A stretch of 64,000 nt of DNA from Atriophallophorus winterbourni (GCA_013407085.1 JACCGJ010011417.1:1-64000); one strand, 5' to 3'; positions 47,370 to 60,240 are shown, numbered from the stretch's first letter. Numbers and translations are program-made. The notes: a model not told the origin generated them from the sequence alone.

Positions 47370-48560
47370 TAGCGCAAAAAATGGATCGGACAAAAAAATC
47401 CTGCTTCGGTTCAATCCAAAAATACGAGACTAATGGCTCCCGTATTCAAAGAAATAGAAAGCACTCATCAAGAAAGACAAAAAAATTACTTTAGATTTAT
47501 ATCTATTAAAACGACATGAAACTATCACTTCCGTTAGGGATTGTGAATGCTCGATCAAGAGTAAATTAGGATGTTTTTCATGTGCTTATTAAGAATGGAT
47601 CAGCAGTATTATAAAGAGAATAACTACGGAAGCTCTCACTCAATTTTATGCTAAAATATTCGAACTTCTGACATTTAGATTGGCTTGAAAAGGTAACACA
47701 TCACGTATATTCCAACACCTGACTGGTATAAAGATAAATTATGCGATTATACTCAGAAAATTGCTAAAAATGGTCCATAAGAATTGTCAAGCAGACAAGG
47801 AATTACACCATCTGTACCGATATCTCTTGGTCAGAGGCTGTGCGAACTATGTACAGAATTGATCAAACATTCTACCCCATTTGGTTTGCTGCATGCGTGA
47901 ATAACTGGAGCAATATCGCTTAGTTACATGGGTGGTAGCCGTACAAATCATTGAGATTACCGTCCTGTCACCATATTGCGTGTGATAACAAATGTTCTAG
48001 ATGGTATAGTTTAACTGTTGTAATCACGATATTATATTTGTAGCACAGTATGGATTTCCTAATAATCGCTTAAGCTTGTCAAATTTGATGGCGACGCTAA
48101 CGGACTTGACCTAAACGTAATTCGGAGGAGCAATCTTCCGCTATGTGGACATGTTTAAAGTTTCGACCAATTTGATAACTTTTGAAGTCTACAGAAGCTG
48201 AATCAGATTGCAATGGGCTGACAACTACTTGTATGGCTTTAACTTTACCTCAACGTGAGCAAGGCATGCATTCGAATCAACGTGGTGCAATTACGCGTTA
48301 TTTAAGTCTTCAGAATCGTACCACATAGTTTCTTACATGGATCAGTTTTAGCCTAACAAAGATCCTGTCGTAGACTGTGATGCTCTTTTCTGATTATATT
48401 TGACTCTTACAATAGAAAATCATACTGCTGTCCTCGTAGATGATTTGAACAAACTTGAACACTACACCCCCTTTATGAAATCCGTTGAACTTATAAAATA
48501 TCAAATAATACATATCAGCCGTTCATACGTTTAGCCGAGTACCGTGAGTCACAACATACG
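47370..48560 (+). pseudogene. heavily decayed CR1-like LINE fragment
   Basis: Aligns by eye with LINE B over the linker and RT. Examples: GTCAGAGGCTGTGCGAACTA at 47,832 against the segment at 37,348 in LINE B; AGATTACCGTCCTGTCACC at 47,955 against 37,471; the segment at 48,048 (CACAGTATGGATTTCC) against 37,578. Many stops and frameshifts. It lies in the intron between exons 6 and 7 of the minus-strand gene, in the opposite orientation. Confidence 0.6.
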
Positions 48561-49104
48561 GGCAGCCACTCGGTGACACTGCAAATTATCTATTCCTGTA
48601 TCGGCTGTCACCGATATCTTCATTATGTATGTGTCTGCTCAACTAGTATTAACTTCCTCTAAATTATTGTTATCGAACCCAGGTCCAAAAGTCTAATTGG
48701 ATATTATCACAATTATCTGTTGCTTATCCATTTGAAGACACCCGCGAATTGACTCATTGCAGCTTTTTAACTGGAATATATGTGTCATTACATGATTAAT
48801 TGTTACTTCTTTTTTATTATTGTGAAATGTATGTGCTTCAGGTTACCATAGATTATTCAATCTTGCATAATACTAACGAAACAATTCAATACTACCAAGC
48901 ATTGTCAGGCATATTGATAATTGATAACTCGGATATTGTTTATTTAATTAAATACCTTAAATGGTCTAGCATTTCAAGGATACTAACTCAAACACCGTCA
49001 TGTTTACTCGAAATCAATTAGAAGGACATGATTCTAAAACGTCAATGGCAATTTATGTGAACAAATGTTATGTTATAATAAACCGGGTTCATATGTTTAC
49101 TTAC

Positions 49105-49199
49105 TGGTTTTAAGAGAGAGTCCTGATGTTGGCTTGAATCAAATCGTCTTACACCTAACACAGTATCGCCGTCACACAAATGCGACACATAAAGAAATT
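49105..49199 (-). CDS. micro-exon gene, exon 6
   Basis: 95 bp between acceptor TTGCCTCTTCCACAG and donor CCA-GTAAGT. Phase 1 in, phase 0 out, consistent with exon 4 or 5 before and exon 7 after. Encodes FLYVSHLCDGDTVLGVRRFD and SSQHQDSLLKP. Both splice sites are strong. Confidence 0.6.
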
Positions 49200-49434
49200 C
49201 TGTGGAAGAGGCAATGAACATCAATGTGACTTTTTTATCAGACGGAGTATGGCTAACATAGACATGGTCCAGTCAAATTTAATATGTATGTCATCAAATA
49301 TACCAAATTGTCTAACAATATTAATAAGGTAATGCACAAAATGCGTGTTTTTCGGACGTACGCGGCGTAATTACATGATACGCTAGAACACGATTTGCTA
49401 TTTTGCCAATAAATGATACACGTTTTGCGTATTG

Positions 49435-49920
49435 CTGTTGGCCTCCGTCGGTCGATGTTGAGCATGGATGTACATCACATCGCATGAATTTCATGTTTTG
49501 CAACTTTTTGAATGACTAAACAGTCCGATTCGGGAGGAACAATCTCTCCCACAGCGCTTGCAACGATAGTCAGAACTCTGATGTATTGCATCAGTTGCAC
49601 GCCGGCGGCGTGATCTGCGTTCAGCAGCCAGGAGCTGTATTTGCTCCTCCCTGGCTTGCAGTCGACGCTTTACACAATGCCTCCAAAGTGAGCGGTCAAG
49701 AGCAAGCTCTTCCCAGCTTGCGGAGTCAATGTCAAGAGCTTTCATATCTCTTTTGCAAACATCTTTGTACCGCAAGTGCGGTCTGCCCAATGGTGGACTT
49801 CCTAATTGCAACTCACCGTAGAGTAGATCTTTCTTCCATTCTATAGACATGACCAAGCCAACGCAGGCGGCGCTGACGTAATAGGGTAAACATTTTTCGA
49901 AATATGTTCGTCATCATTTC
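49435..49920 (-). pseudogene. RTE-like LINE, 5'-truncated copy 1 (C-terminal domain)
   Basis: The 121-codon ORF at 49,491-49,856 is the complete C-terminal domain of an RTE-like endonuclease-reverse transcriptase: LLYGELQLGSPPLGRP, LRYKDVCKRDMKALDIDSAS, WEELALDRSLWRH and a final zinc-finger-like YRCKRCGRDC, SRIGLFSHSKSC. The frame extends upstream into the helix before it. After the stop, the 3' UTR (CATCGACCGACGGAGGCC) matches the copy at 58,230-59,530. It lies in an intron of the minus-strand gene in the same orientation. RTE assignment is tentative. Confidence 0.75.
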
Positions 49921-50134
49921 TATGCTATCGCTGTCTTGTGCGACAGTTTTAATGAGAAAAACTTTCGCGTAAAAAGCAAATTTGTCAGCTCTATTAGAAG
50001 CTCGAATATAATAAAGAAACAGTAGTTAAAATCTAGTTAAAAATATCTGTAAAATTATGAACAACAATTATGATTGTGATGAAATTAAAATTGTGAATAT
50101 GTATACCATTTTCTGAATTAAAGTACAAACTCAC

Positions 50135-50158
50135 GATATGCTTCGTTATTTTCCTGAT
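50135..50158 (-). CDS. micro-exon gene, exon 5 (24-bp micro-exon)
   Basis: Acceptor TATTTTATCCCAG, 24 bases, donor ATC-GTGAGT. Its length is a multiple of three and it sits between exons joined in phase 1, so it can be included or skipped without a frame change. In frame it adds QENNEAY and flanking split codons. Micro-exons of this kind are a known feature of schistosome genes. Confidence 0.45.
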
Positions 50159-50248
50159 CTGGGATAAAATATATTGTTCAACATTGTATGTTATGTAGAT
50201 GTACTAATAATTGTCGATATTGTTCCATTCATCTAACGTTCAACTCAC

Positions 50249-50465
50249 GAGATGATAACTGGATTTGGTCACTAACGATGGCCACTAGATTGAATTTAAG
50301 ATTTTCAATATTGCCTTTCAACAAGAAATCGGTAGTTAATTTCGCCATTACCGGGCCTTGTTTCTTGATAGAAAAACGGATTTCAGCAACAAAATGCAAA
50401 ACACGTTTTTCTAGGTCATACGTGTAACGGCGTAACTTCACCCGGTAACCCGTTTCATCCTTTAT
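50249..50465 (-). CDS. micro-exon gene, exon 4
   Basis: 217 bp, acceptor GCACGTTTTGTTCCAG, donor TCTC-GTGAGT; phase 0 in, phase 1 out. Encodes IKDETGYRVKLRRYTYDLEK, LHFVAEIRFSIKKQGPVMAK and NIENLKFNLVAIVSDQIQLS. Regular alternation of hydrophobic residues fits a beta-sheet domain, loosely like lipid-binding TULIP folds, but there is no diagnostic motif. Confidence 0.65.
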
Positions 50466-50624
50466 CTGGAACAAAACGTGCAAATATTCTCATAATCTAT
50501 TGAGATGTATATTTTCAATAACTCAGTAATACAACATTTGTTCAATCACTTTTCAACATGTGCTGATGAAACACACAAGTGTTAATTAAAGAAATGTTTT
50601 TCGCATTCAAACAAAACTACTTAC

Positions 50625-50719
50625 TGATTGTAAATATGCTATAAGCACACTTTCTGTCAAGCCGAAATCCACATATTGTTGAATGTTTTCATTCACGGCA
50701 ACATTTCCGTACATCAACG
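50625..50719 (-). CDS. micro-exon gene, exon 3
   Basis: 95 bp, acceptor TTTTGCTTTTCCCAAG, donor TCA-GTAAGT; phase 1 in, phase 0 out, matching exon 4. Encodes LMYGNVAVNENIQQYVDFGL and TESVLIAYLQS. Confidence 0.6.
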
Positions 50720-50904
50720 CTTGGGAAAAGCAAAAAATATTTCATGAAATCAGAAATTATTTATTGGTAGATAATTTCTATCGTTTAACATATTATTGTT
50801 GTCTATCAAATGTACAGTTTTGTTGCAATTTACAACAACATTCCGCAAACCATCCAGCAATATCCTCTGATTCAAAGCAAATTCAGCACAATCACACGAT
50901 TTTG

Positions 50905-51330
50905 TTTCTGCAGCTTCTTGAATGACTCTTCAGAACTATTTTGCAGAAAACAATATCTCCCGCATAAATCACAAATATATAGACAGAACTTGGACGACTA
51001 CCATTAGTCACAGGTTTACGGTGTAATCTGCGTTAAGCAGGTAAAAGCGGAGTTTTTAGCCTCTCGAGCTTGCAGGAGACGCTCAAAGCAATTCATTTAA
51101 TATGAGCGGTCATGTGAATGTTCTTCTCAAATCAAGGGTGAATGGCAGGAGCTTCCATATCACTTTGGCATACGTATTTCTACCGCAGAAGCGGTCTCTC
51201 CAATGGTCGCGTTACTGATTGAAACTCACCATAAAGTAGGTCCTTGCGAATACGCAAATTATCCATTCTACATACGCGGCAAAGCCAAGCAAGCCTGGCT
51301 GGGGTAGTAGCGTAAATATGCTCCGTAAGT
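50905..51330 (-). pseudogene. RTE-like LINE, 5'-truncated copy 2, decayed
   Basis: Reverse-strand remnant of the same C-terminal region as 49,435-49,920. The order of landmarks is the same (the zinc-finger end at 50,905-50,970, the helical region at 51,050-51,200, then GGTAGTAGCGTAAATATG corresponding to the RRLRWL helix near 51,310), but many stops interrupt it. Confidence 0.6.
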
Positions 51331-51339
51331 CAGCTTTTA

Positions 51340-53490
51340 TAAGCACTTTATTTTTATGCAATTTGTTTGTTTAATTCATGTTCAAGATACGCTAAATTAT
51401 TCGTTCGCCATTTTCCTGCCGAAAGTACTACCTAACTACAACATTGTAAACAAAGAAACAGCTAGGTTGATACATTTGTACACTGATTTCGCCGCAGTAG
51501 ATGGCAAAGCAAATACAAATATACAAATTTGGACTGCCTCACGATATTCCTGCTTCGCGATTTACTCAAAATTGACTACTGAAACTATTTCGGTGATTGT
51601 ATGTATTGGAGATTTGATATAATGTTTTTCCTTACCTTAATTGAATAGACATCTTAAGCATATTAGCCCAACATAAACAAAGCATGCTGGTTTTGAGGAA
51701 TCACTAAGTTGCCTTATCTCGTTTTTCTCTCGGTAGTTGCAAATACCGTCAGGTCACATGCGTGTAAGTTGAGGAGGTGAGCTTGGTTTGCTGAGGCTAT
51801 ATGAGATGCTCTCCATTAGAGCAATTTTGAGATTGGGAGTTATTCCAAAAACACTCCTTTCCTGACAACAAATTCCTCTCCATTCCGATTTTACCAAATG
51901 CGGCTATCCATCGGTGGTTCCATAATTGTCACATATGCAAAGCGAATGTTGGGGTAAGATACAAATTCAGCCGTCACAAGCTATATCAAATTTTATTGGA
52001 ATTCGAATGTGACGGTCAATCATGTAATTTCTTGTTAGAAATTATCGTTTCATTCGTATATTTTATTCGTTCATGTAGTTTCATGGGGCAGCCTGAACGA
52101 TGAAGCATGTTGCAACTGATTTTCTGGTAGCATTTTCCTCAAATTAGCTCCAGGAAAAATGCCATGTCTACGGCCGAACTTCCACTGCGAAATCCACATT
52201 GTGATTTGCAGTTACCTCGATAAGCTAGTTCATGTAGCCATATTTACAAACCATAAGCAAACAATTTGCCCACGAAAAGTTAAATATTATTTTTATTTCT
52301 TATGATTATTATTATTATTAATAATATTGATAATAATATTAATACTGATTAAATCTCACCTATGTTCGCTTTGTTAATTGAAAATATGAAAAGAGTGTCA
52401 AAGTCGCATGATTCACAAATTATTTACATTACTATACACGATTTTTCCGATGTTAATATTTTTACTATTAAATCTCAAGTTCCTTTGCTTTGACAAAATA
52501 AATTAATAGAAAAGTACCAAAGTCGCATGAGTTACAATTTTTTCACATTATGATACATGTAATTTTCGATGGTATCGAATACCATCGATAAACATTAAAT
52601 AACGGATTGCTCATTAATGTTATCTGTTAGATATTTGTCAGGTTTTGATCTGAATCTAAAATCGATACGGTCTTTTTCCATGATGGATAGTTCGTCAATT
52701 TATAACAAATGGCTCAATAACTCTACAAATATTGTTGGATAAAGTAACGGTTGGAGTGTGATTCTTTTTATCACGCAACAAAGAACATGTAATAAAATAA
52801 AAATCTACGAGCATCATTATTCAGAACCGCATATGCAAGGCAGCCTCGAATAAATGGAACCATGCAATAACAATGTCGACGAGCTTGAATGATTGAAGGC
52901 TAAGAGATCGAGGGCAAAATTTTTCATAACTTGTTCTATAGACATGTAATTAACAAATCAAATATATTTTGTTGTGCCGAGTTGAACTATGTATTGGCGA
53001 TAATGGATAGGATTCAAACATATTTCATAATTTTAGAGTAAAAATATCGTACAATTTTCATTTTCTATACTTCAGTAATTCCATTACTCCGTGTGTAGGA
53101 ACACGTGACGGAATATATTGATCGTTCCAAAATTATACAACAGTGGCATGAAAGATATACTTATTTGCCCTCCCTCCGCGCTTTCAAGCACAAACGCAGC
53201 TCAATCGTAATATGCGTTCTCGAATAGTGCAAACTGAGCAAAACCTTTCGTGCGGTGAGTAAGGTAATATTGCATGCATATGCGCAACTAACACTCCGAT
53301 AGTAATGTGCGATTACATATCAGTAAGCAATCATCAAGCATGTTTGTTGGGTAGTGCATTCATCTCCTAAACTGCATGCTGAATGCAATATATTTGCAAA
53401 CTTGGTGCATCGATTGCACAATAGCCTAATTGTGCTTAGATGTTTACAGACATAATAGAAAACATAAATCTCTAAATCATTTGCAGCATG
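51340..53490. other. intron, nothing recognised
   Basis: AT-rich; (ATT) runs at about 52,303-52,345. No supported ORF. Confidence 0.4.
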
Positions 53491-53498
53491 ATACTTAC

Positions 53499-53513
53499 AG
53501 TCGTAAAAGTCAT
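53499..53513 (-). CDS. micro-exon gene, exon 2 (15-bp micro-exon)
   Basis: Acceptor ATTCCCTCATTTCAG, 15 bases (ATGACTTTTACGACT), donor GTAAGTATC. In the phase 1 reading required by exon 3 it adds DFYD with split codons at both ends. Both splice sites are near consensus. Confidence 0.45.
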
Positions 53514-54415
53514 CTGAAATGAGGGAATGTATTATAAATTCCAACTTAGAAACGAAGTTCCGTTTAGATTACCATTGCTTACCGAATAATGTGTCTTGAT
53601 GCATCGTTGCTATAAAAATGCGATGATAGAGGATTAAATAACGAACTAATGGAATCACGCACGAAACACTTGTGTATAATAAATGTGAATGTTTAAACTT
53701 TTCATTATGGAATTTAGTACACAAATGTAATGAGCTATTGAAAGGTTCACAAAATCAATTGGATGAATTCAATGATTATAAGATTGGTTGGATTTGTTGT
53801 CAAACGTTTGAAATTGCATCAGCATCGGAGTTCGGTTTTAATCGTTCAAAAGTTTCCAGATGCATGATGTATTGTGCAAAAAGTGAATACATGTACAATA
53901 CCATAATATATAACGAAATCCTACTTTTCTGGTTGGCTATGTTACAAATACTATCAGTAAAATGTTAAGGTATAAGAATACACGAAATGCGTCAAACATA
54001 CGGACACTGTTTCATCAAGAATGTGTACTGGATGATACTGATTCTCAATGCGGATCAAGATGTTGCAACAAGTTGTATCGAGGTGTTTGAATAGGGCATA
54101 TATATATATATGTGTGTGTCAGCAATACGTCAGTTATAAAGCGCCTGCGCCAGAGAATGCACAAACGAGGTCTAATCGGTCTCGCACATGCCGCAGTTTA
54201 GGCAACCCAGTGGTTTTTTGTTTCATTCTTTGAAACCAGCGTTCTTCAAATTTATTCGAAGGCATTCGACAGTTGCCATCGATCAAAAAATTAAATGTGA
54301 AATACTGAAATGTACTGAAACACAAAATGTAAGTTGTTTCGTTTAAAAAAGAGGCTTACAAATGATTAATGGAAATTTAAGAAAACTCATGGATGTATTA
54401 GTAGAATGAACTCAC

Positions 54416-54454
54416 TGATATTGATTATGCCAAATGTCACTTTGAAAATGATAC
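54416..54454 (-). CDS. micro-exon gene, exon 1 of the visible part (39 bp)
   Basis: Acceptor AAATTATTTAG, 39 bases, donor ATCA-GTGAGT. Phase 1 in and out, encoding IIFKVTFGIINI with split codons. The acceptor is moderate. Earlier exons must lie at higher coordinates; I found none. Confidence 0.35.
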
Positions 54455-54459
54455 CTAAA

Positions 54460-55590
54460 TAATTTATTCAAGGTTAACAAATATGTTATTATCGCAGGTC
54501 ATTTATCTATTTATTTAAACACTAATACACAAGGAAACAAAGCAACGGATAATAGGTTGACATGTGTTATTATATGCTGGGTTGCTTGCATTTTCACCAC
54601 AAAAGCACAATCTATGGCTGAGTTTGTACAGTTTCCAGTCATTAAGTATGAACAGTAAGCTAGGTATCCACATTCATTTGAAACAGATTGACATAAATGT
54701 TTTATTATTCTATATAAGTATGCTTTCCGTTTTATTTCGTACGAAAGGGACAGGCAATAATACATATTATAAAACCTATTTAGAAAAATTTAAAATAATA
54801 TCATCCATTCATTATGCAATTAAATATAAACTTGCCGAAAAGCGTTACTACGACTATCGCAAAATTCATGTTTTCAGCTGTAAATATGTTAGGTGTGTTT
54901 TGTAACTGACTTTTATACGTGAATGTAAATTGAATAGCCAATTGGAATGTGGCTGAACAGGCCAAACGTGTGTTATCAATATTATGACAAATGTTTAACT
55001 GCCAAAGAATGGTAACCCATAGTTAGTGCCATTGCACACGAAGCGGAATGACACATTCTCCTCGATGAACTGTCAATATGTTGGTGTTGATCCGTATATA
55101 TATGATAGGGAAAACGTGATTTATTATGTATAATAATATCTACGCGATAAATATATCCTCTTCGGAATTGTTGATCGATTTACACCGATGCATTTCAGGT
55201 ATACGTTGGCATATACCCTTGCAATCATTTACAAATAAAAATCTTGGAACTGCATAAAACAATAGTTTCGTCTCTTTAGGAGAAAGACATGTAACAGTTA
55301 GAGTGATGATAAGGTCCTCTTCAGTTGTAATTCACAATAAATAACTCGGTATGGTAAACGATTATTTGATAACATTAACAAACACAAATAAGTTGCATTA
55401 CATAGGTTATATAAATGAGTTGTTAGGTGATATCACTATGCATAAACATATCAGGTATTTTGATAAACAGTCTGAATGTTATAGGCGAATTAGTAAAAAA
55501 AACTCGCAGAATAAATAACAAGCGAAGTCAGCCTCAGTATTGATTGTTCAAATGACATTCAATAATAATTTAATTCACATTCGAATTTTT
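54460..55590. other. spacer with a hammerhead-family remnant
   Basis: 54,625-54,655 (minus strand: CTTACTGTTCATACTTAATG and GGAAAC) resembles a degraded hammerhead unit. Nothing else supported. Confidence 0.35.
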
Positions 55591-55599
55591 TATATATAC

Positions 55600-58020
55600 C
55601 GGGAAATTCAAATAATGTTTGTCGTTGATTTTATTTTTACGGTTTGGTTGTTAGTTTCTTTCAATTCAACACATTAGAATTCATTAAAATTGTCCTTCTG
55701 ATAGCTATGTCATTTTTCAAACATAATAGATAATCGATATGGAAAGTTCAACATCAAAATCGTGAATTGCATAATTCACGAATTCTAATTACGGAAATCG
55801 TAAATTAAAAGTCCAGATCAATAATAGTGAGAATAATTGAACATGAAAATGACACTTTGCACAAGATTATTGCAAATCAAATCATGTAACAGTTGGCTTC
55901 TGATCGTGTTTTAATGGCAATCTAAACACAACATTTATCGATTCTTTATAGAAAACTAAAACAAGTGAACCTGTTAAGAGCATGGAACGATCGATGACAA
56001 AACAGTCCTAAGTAGAAAATAGCAGACAAGTGTTAGCTACCGCAGATGTTGTGAATGTTAAAATGACAATGAATGAAAATTCTATTCAGATTCTCAGCGC
56101 CATCAAATCGGTAATTCATAACGTTATATCCGAAAAAACGTTTTTTGCGTTTTCGATGAATGTTCACGCTATCTGTCGGCCATATGATTTCTTGTGTTGT
56201 TGGCCTCGTGGATATGACCATTGGTGATTCATGAAAATTCAGTCAATATGATTATTTTCTGTGCACTTACCATGGATGGGCGCACATCCTTCGGTGTTTG
56301 GTAGAACTGATATCAACTTTAAGTTCAAATAGACCACCATGTTACCTAAAGGTTCGGTGCATGCACTTCACCGGGTCTACCAAATGATAACAGAAACGAT
56401 TCACATGAATATGCCAATGGGAACATATGAAAATTAACAGTTCGTTTTTGTTTCTTATTACGGATGTCCTAAAACCAATTTTGCTATGTCTGATGGATAA
56501 GAAATGCATATGCGTCGTCTAGTTAAATGTTGTATTAACTCGAGTTTTACGGTTCGATTTGGGGAATTATTTGAACATTTGGCATTTTGCGACATTTTAA
56601 CTGCATGCAGACGACGTTCACAAATAGGAAATAACGACATTCAGAATGTACGTGTTTTTTTGAATTTGTTAAAATAAACCGTGACGACATGATTAAAATA
56701 AATATTAGCTGAACCAAGCATTGGAAAATTTTCCATGATGTGTTCAGTTATGGAATTTTATGGGGAACCTAATTCGGAAATAGATATTTATCTCCGACAT
56801 TTATCTCCGTATTGATCCTGTTTGCTTACAAATATCTGGAGAAAGATGAGGGACAAAAATTCTATGATTGACCACAAAATATCGTATATTTTAGATCGCA
56901 TTAGATTGGCAATAAACATAATTTTGGTCACAGCTTTCGTTTTGTCCTCAAAAAGAAACTTCGCATAATCCAGAAATCGTCATGAAACTCTGGGGACATG
57001 GAATAGACATGTCAGTGAACCATTTTTAGAGCTAGACTTTGTTATTTAGTAAATATTGTTGTTGTTAATGAAATCTAAAATTAGCATTAACATAATTATA
57101 ATAGCTGAACGTGACAAGACGGCACCTTATTGATCGGGGAATACCTAGCGCGAGGCGGAGGGTATGTGCACAATAAAACCACAAAATGTAATGCACCGTC
57201 AAAAGCAGACCAGTGGCGCTGAGCATTTTGCCATAAGAGCCATAGCGGTAACCTGCTGTCTGCTGCGTAACGTGTTATTATCTTTAAGCGAGATGGTGTA
57301 CATGTCATTCGTTGCCATGAGATGTACTCAAAAGTAGGTCACTATGCATTACTAGCGATTGTTCATGCAGTAAGTGCTCCCTATCCAGGGCGATACTAGG
57401 ATCAATGGAAAAGCTATACTGATAAATTTGGACAACGATGCCGTCGCAGGAGGTAGCAGTTCGCAGATGAATACAACTTTATACTGCCTAGCTGCCATTC
57501 TCTTATGGATGTTTCCTCGAGGTCGACTACCAAAGTCCTTTTCGTGAATGTATATAGCCTCGAACACTTGGAGGTATAAAAATGTGTTCCTCTTCCTGTA
57601 TTTACTAACCTCATGGAAGTTTGACATTCACATTCCTAAATCTCACTGGTTTTGCAGTGCCGGTCCGTCGCCATCGCCCTTTGTCTTGTCATTATGAGCA
57701 CCTCGGCTGGGTCAGACAAGACAACACGTGCAAGTCAGTTAATGAAGTTGGTTGTCAAATGATATAGGAGACAAGCAACATTAGTGCATCCCTGGTAATG
57801 AGATCTCATCTTTAAAACGATGACAACTAGCGCATTTTACCTAAAGCTGTTATTAGTTGGTGTTTTCGGATAGTTATCGCGTATACATAATCTAGATTTC
57901 GAGAATGATACCACGACATCATAAGCATGTCATGGAACTTCAATCAAAATTAAATATATAAATGTAGTATTAATATTTCACGAAGCATTATTGTTTCAAT
58001 AATTTTCGTTATTTGTTCGT
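55600..58020 (-). repeat. family B, inverted copy
   Basis: Reverse complement of family B. 56,280-56,360 matches 12,990-13,110 reversed, 56,560-56,830 matches 5,500-5,770 reversed and 57,655-57,760 matches 4,650-4,760 reversed. Together with 61,000-64,000 it gives two B units facing the arrays at the left end of the window. Confidence 0.65.
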
Positions 58021-58229
58021 GTGGTTTAACATAGAAGATGGCGCCCGGGGAAATGAACAAAACAACATAAAGTATGTCGCCGCGCATAGTATAGTTCATT
58101 CAAAAAAGGGGACATTATTTTTATTTTGACAAGCGATGGTCATTAAAGATGTTCGATGATGATTGGACAATTGAGTTCCATAATAAACGTTTCCCGACAT
58201 ACAAAATATTTTACGGGGAATCTATGCTA

Positions 58230-59530
58230 AAAAATAGGCTGCAACACCCAAGGCTGCTCAGAATCTTTATTTCGTTCCGCTCAGGCATGAAAGGCTCAGT
58301 CCGTTTCAACGGTTGCAGTTGAGAAGCATTTGAATTTCGCTAAGGCGTCAAACAAAAGTGTTTTCTTGCTCCCACGCTGTTCGGCATTTTCTTTCCTCTG
58401 CTTCAGAATCGCGCTTTTAGGACGAGAACAGAACGCATTCACATACGCACATGAGGTGATGGTAAGCTTTTCAACCTGAACTGGTTGAGAGCACGAACCA
58501 AAGTACGGGATGTGATAGTCCGTGACCTGTTGTTTGCCGAGGATGCAGCTTTTATTGCTGACTCCTAAGGAAACTTACAGTCGCTAGTGGACTGTTTTTC
58601 ATCATCATGCAAAGACTTTGGTCTAACAATCAGCATTAGCAAGACCAAAGTCCTCAGTCGAGGGACTGTATCGTCACTAATCATCACTGTTTAGAACTGT
58701 CAGCTTAAACCAGTACATCATTTGGCATATCTTGGTTCAACCATTGCAGGTAACCCCTCGCTAGACACGGAGATTAATAAGCGTATTGGCAGAGCATCTG
58801 TTATTCTGTCTCGATTGAACTCTCGTGTTTGAGGTAACCGCAAGCTGACTGCAAATACAAAGATGATGTTATAGATCGCGTGCATACTTAATGCTTCACT
58901 ATACGGCATTAAAACCTGGACCACCCATAAAAGACACGAAGGGCAGCTGAATGCTTTCCATCTACGAAGCATCCGTCGTATCTTGAACATACCGTGGATG
59001 GACAGAGTGACTAACGCTGAAGTGCTTTCAAAAGCTGGTCTACAGAGCATGTTCACCCTATTACGTCAGCGCCGCCTGCGGTGGCTTGATCATGTCTATA
59101 GAATGAAAAATAGTCGTATTCCGGAAGATCTACTCTACGGTAAGTTGCAATTAGGAAGTCGACCATTGGGCGGCCCGCGGTACAAAATGTTTGCAAAAGA
59201 GATATAAAAGCTCTTGACATTGACAACGGCCAGTTAGGAAGTGCTTTCACTTTACCGCACACATTGGGTGCATTGTGTAACGCGTCGTCTGCAAGCTGGG
59301 GACAAGCAAATACGGCTCTTGGCGGCTGAACGCAGATCACGCTGCCGGCGTGCAACTGATGCAATACAACAGATTTCTGATTTTCCTTGCACGCTCTGAG
59401 GAAGAGATTGTTCCCCGCGAATCGGACAGTTATGTCATTCAAAATCTGCAAAACATGATATTCATGAGATGTGATGTACATTCATGGTCGACATCGACCG
59501 ACGGAGGCCACAATCACATTTTCCGAAACA
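58230..59530 (+). pseudogene. RTE-like LINE, decayed copy with RT core
   Basis: Reading across frames gives GVKQ-x-C-FLAPTLFGIFFS, DGKLFNL, the catalytic LLFAEDAAFIADS, LTISISKTKVL, HLAYLGSTIAGNPSLDTEIN, RRILNIPWMDRVTNAEVLSK, RQRRLRWLDHVYRMKNSRIP and DLLYGKLQLGSRPLGGP, then degraded C-terminal sequence and the same 3' UTR as at 49,435. Several stops and frameshifts; the catalytic motif has Glu-Asp where Asp-Asp is expected. Clade call (RTE-like) is tentative. Confidence 0.8.
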
Positions 59531-59539
59531 ACAAAATGT

Positions 59540-60240
59540 GTAGTATTTCGCTTTAAGGATCGCTATTAAATGTGTTTTCAATTGAAAGAAATCTTGCGGA
59601 TGTATGCGAAGATGATGATATTCTTATTCATTGACATGTATAAATATGCTCGGTTGCAAGCATTTCCATAACACAAACATCACGACCGGTTAATTGCTGT
59701 TTGTAATGATTAACTAGGGGCAGTAGCATCGGGATATGCATGCTCTTCGAACAGATTAACATTTGTTTTTTCCTCCGTTATATTTATATTTCGCATTTTT
59801 GTGAAACAGATAGACGGTAATAAATAGTAATAATCTGAATTGGAAAATGTCTTATATTTTTTGATACATTCATTATTCATTCACACGTATGAATGCGGAA
59901 AATTGTTACAACGACAATCGCGAAATTCATGTTTCCTGTTGTCAACATCTTAGATATGTTTTTCGGTTGGCGCATATATATGTGAATGTATGTCGAATAA
60001 CTAATACAAATTCAGCAATGCTATTACCATTACTGGAAAATATTTAACATACGAAATATAAACATTATCCGTTACGAGTCTTGTATCACAGGACTCGAAA
60101 TGGCACATGTTCTTGATGGACCGTAACGTTTAAAGCCAGTTGTGTTATGTGGAATGAACTGCTTACGAAAAACATATATATTAAATTCAAGAATATTGAC
60201 GCGTCTACTAAATTATATTATCTTTATTTTGCACAAATGT
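59540..60240. other. spacer with hammerhead-family fragment
   Basis: 59,680-59,745 (ACCGGTTAATTGCTGTTTG and following) is a decayed unit in the opposite orientation to the core at 60,289. Nothing else supported. Confidence 0.35.

Noticed and set aside
53672..53968. 98-codon plus-strand ORF, possible exon
   Set aside because: Moderate acceptor and donor only, and it falls inside the first intron of the minus-strand micro-exon gene with no partner exon. Not strong enough to call.
54511..54765. Cys-containing minus-strand ORF resembling a small secreted protein
   Set aside because: It overlaps a degraded hammerhead-family unit and has no splice sites; composition alone is not evidence.
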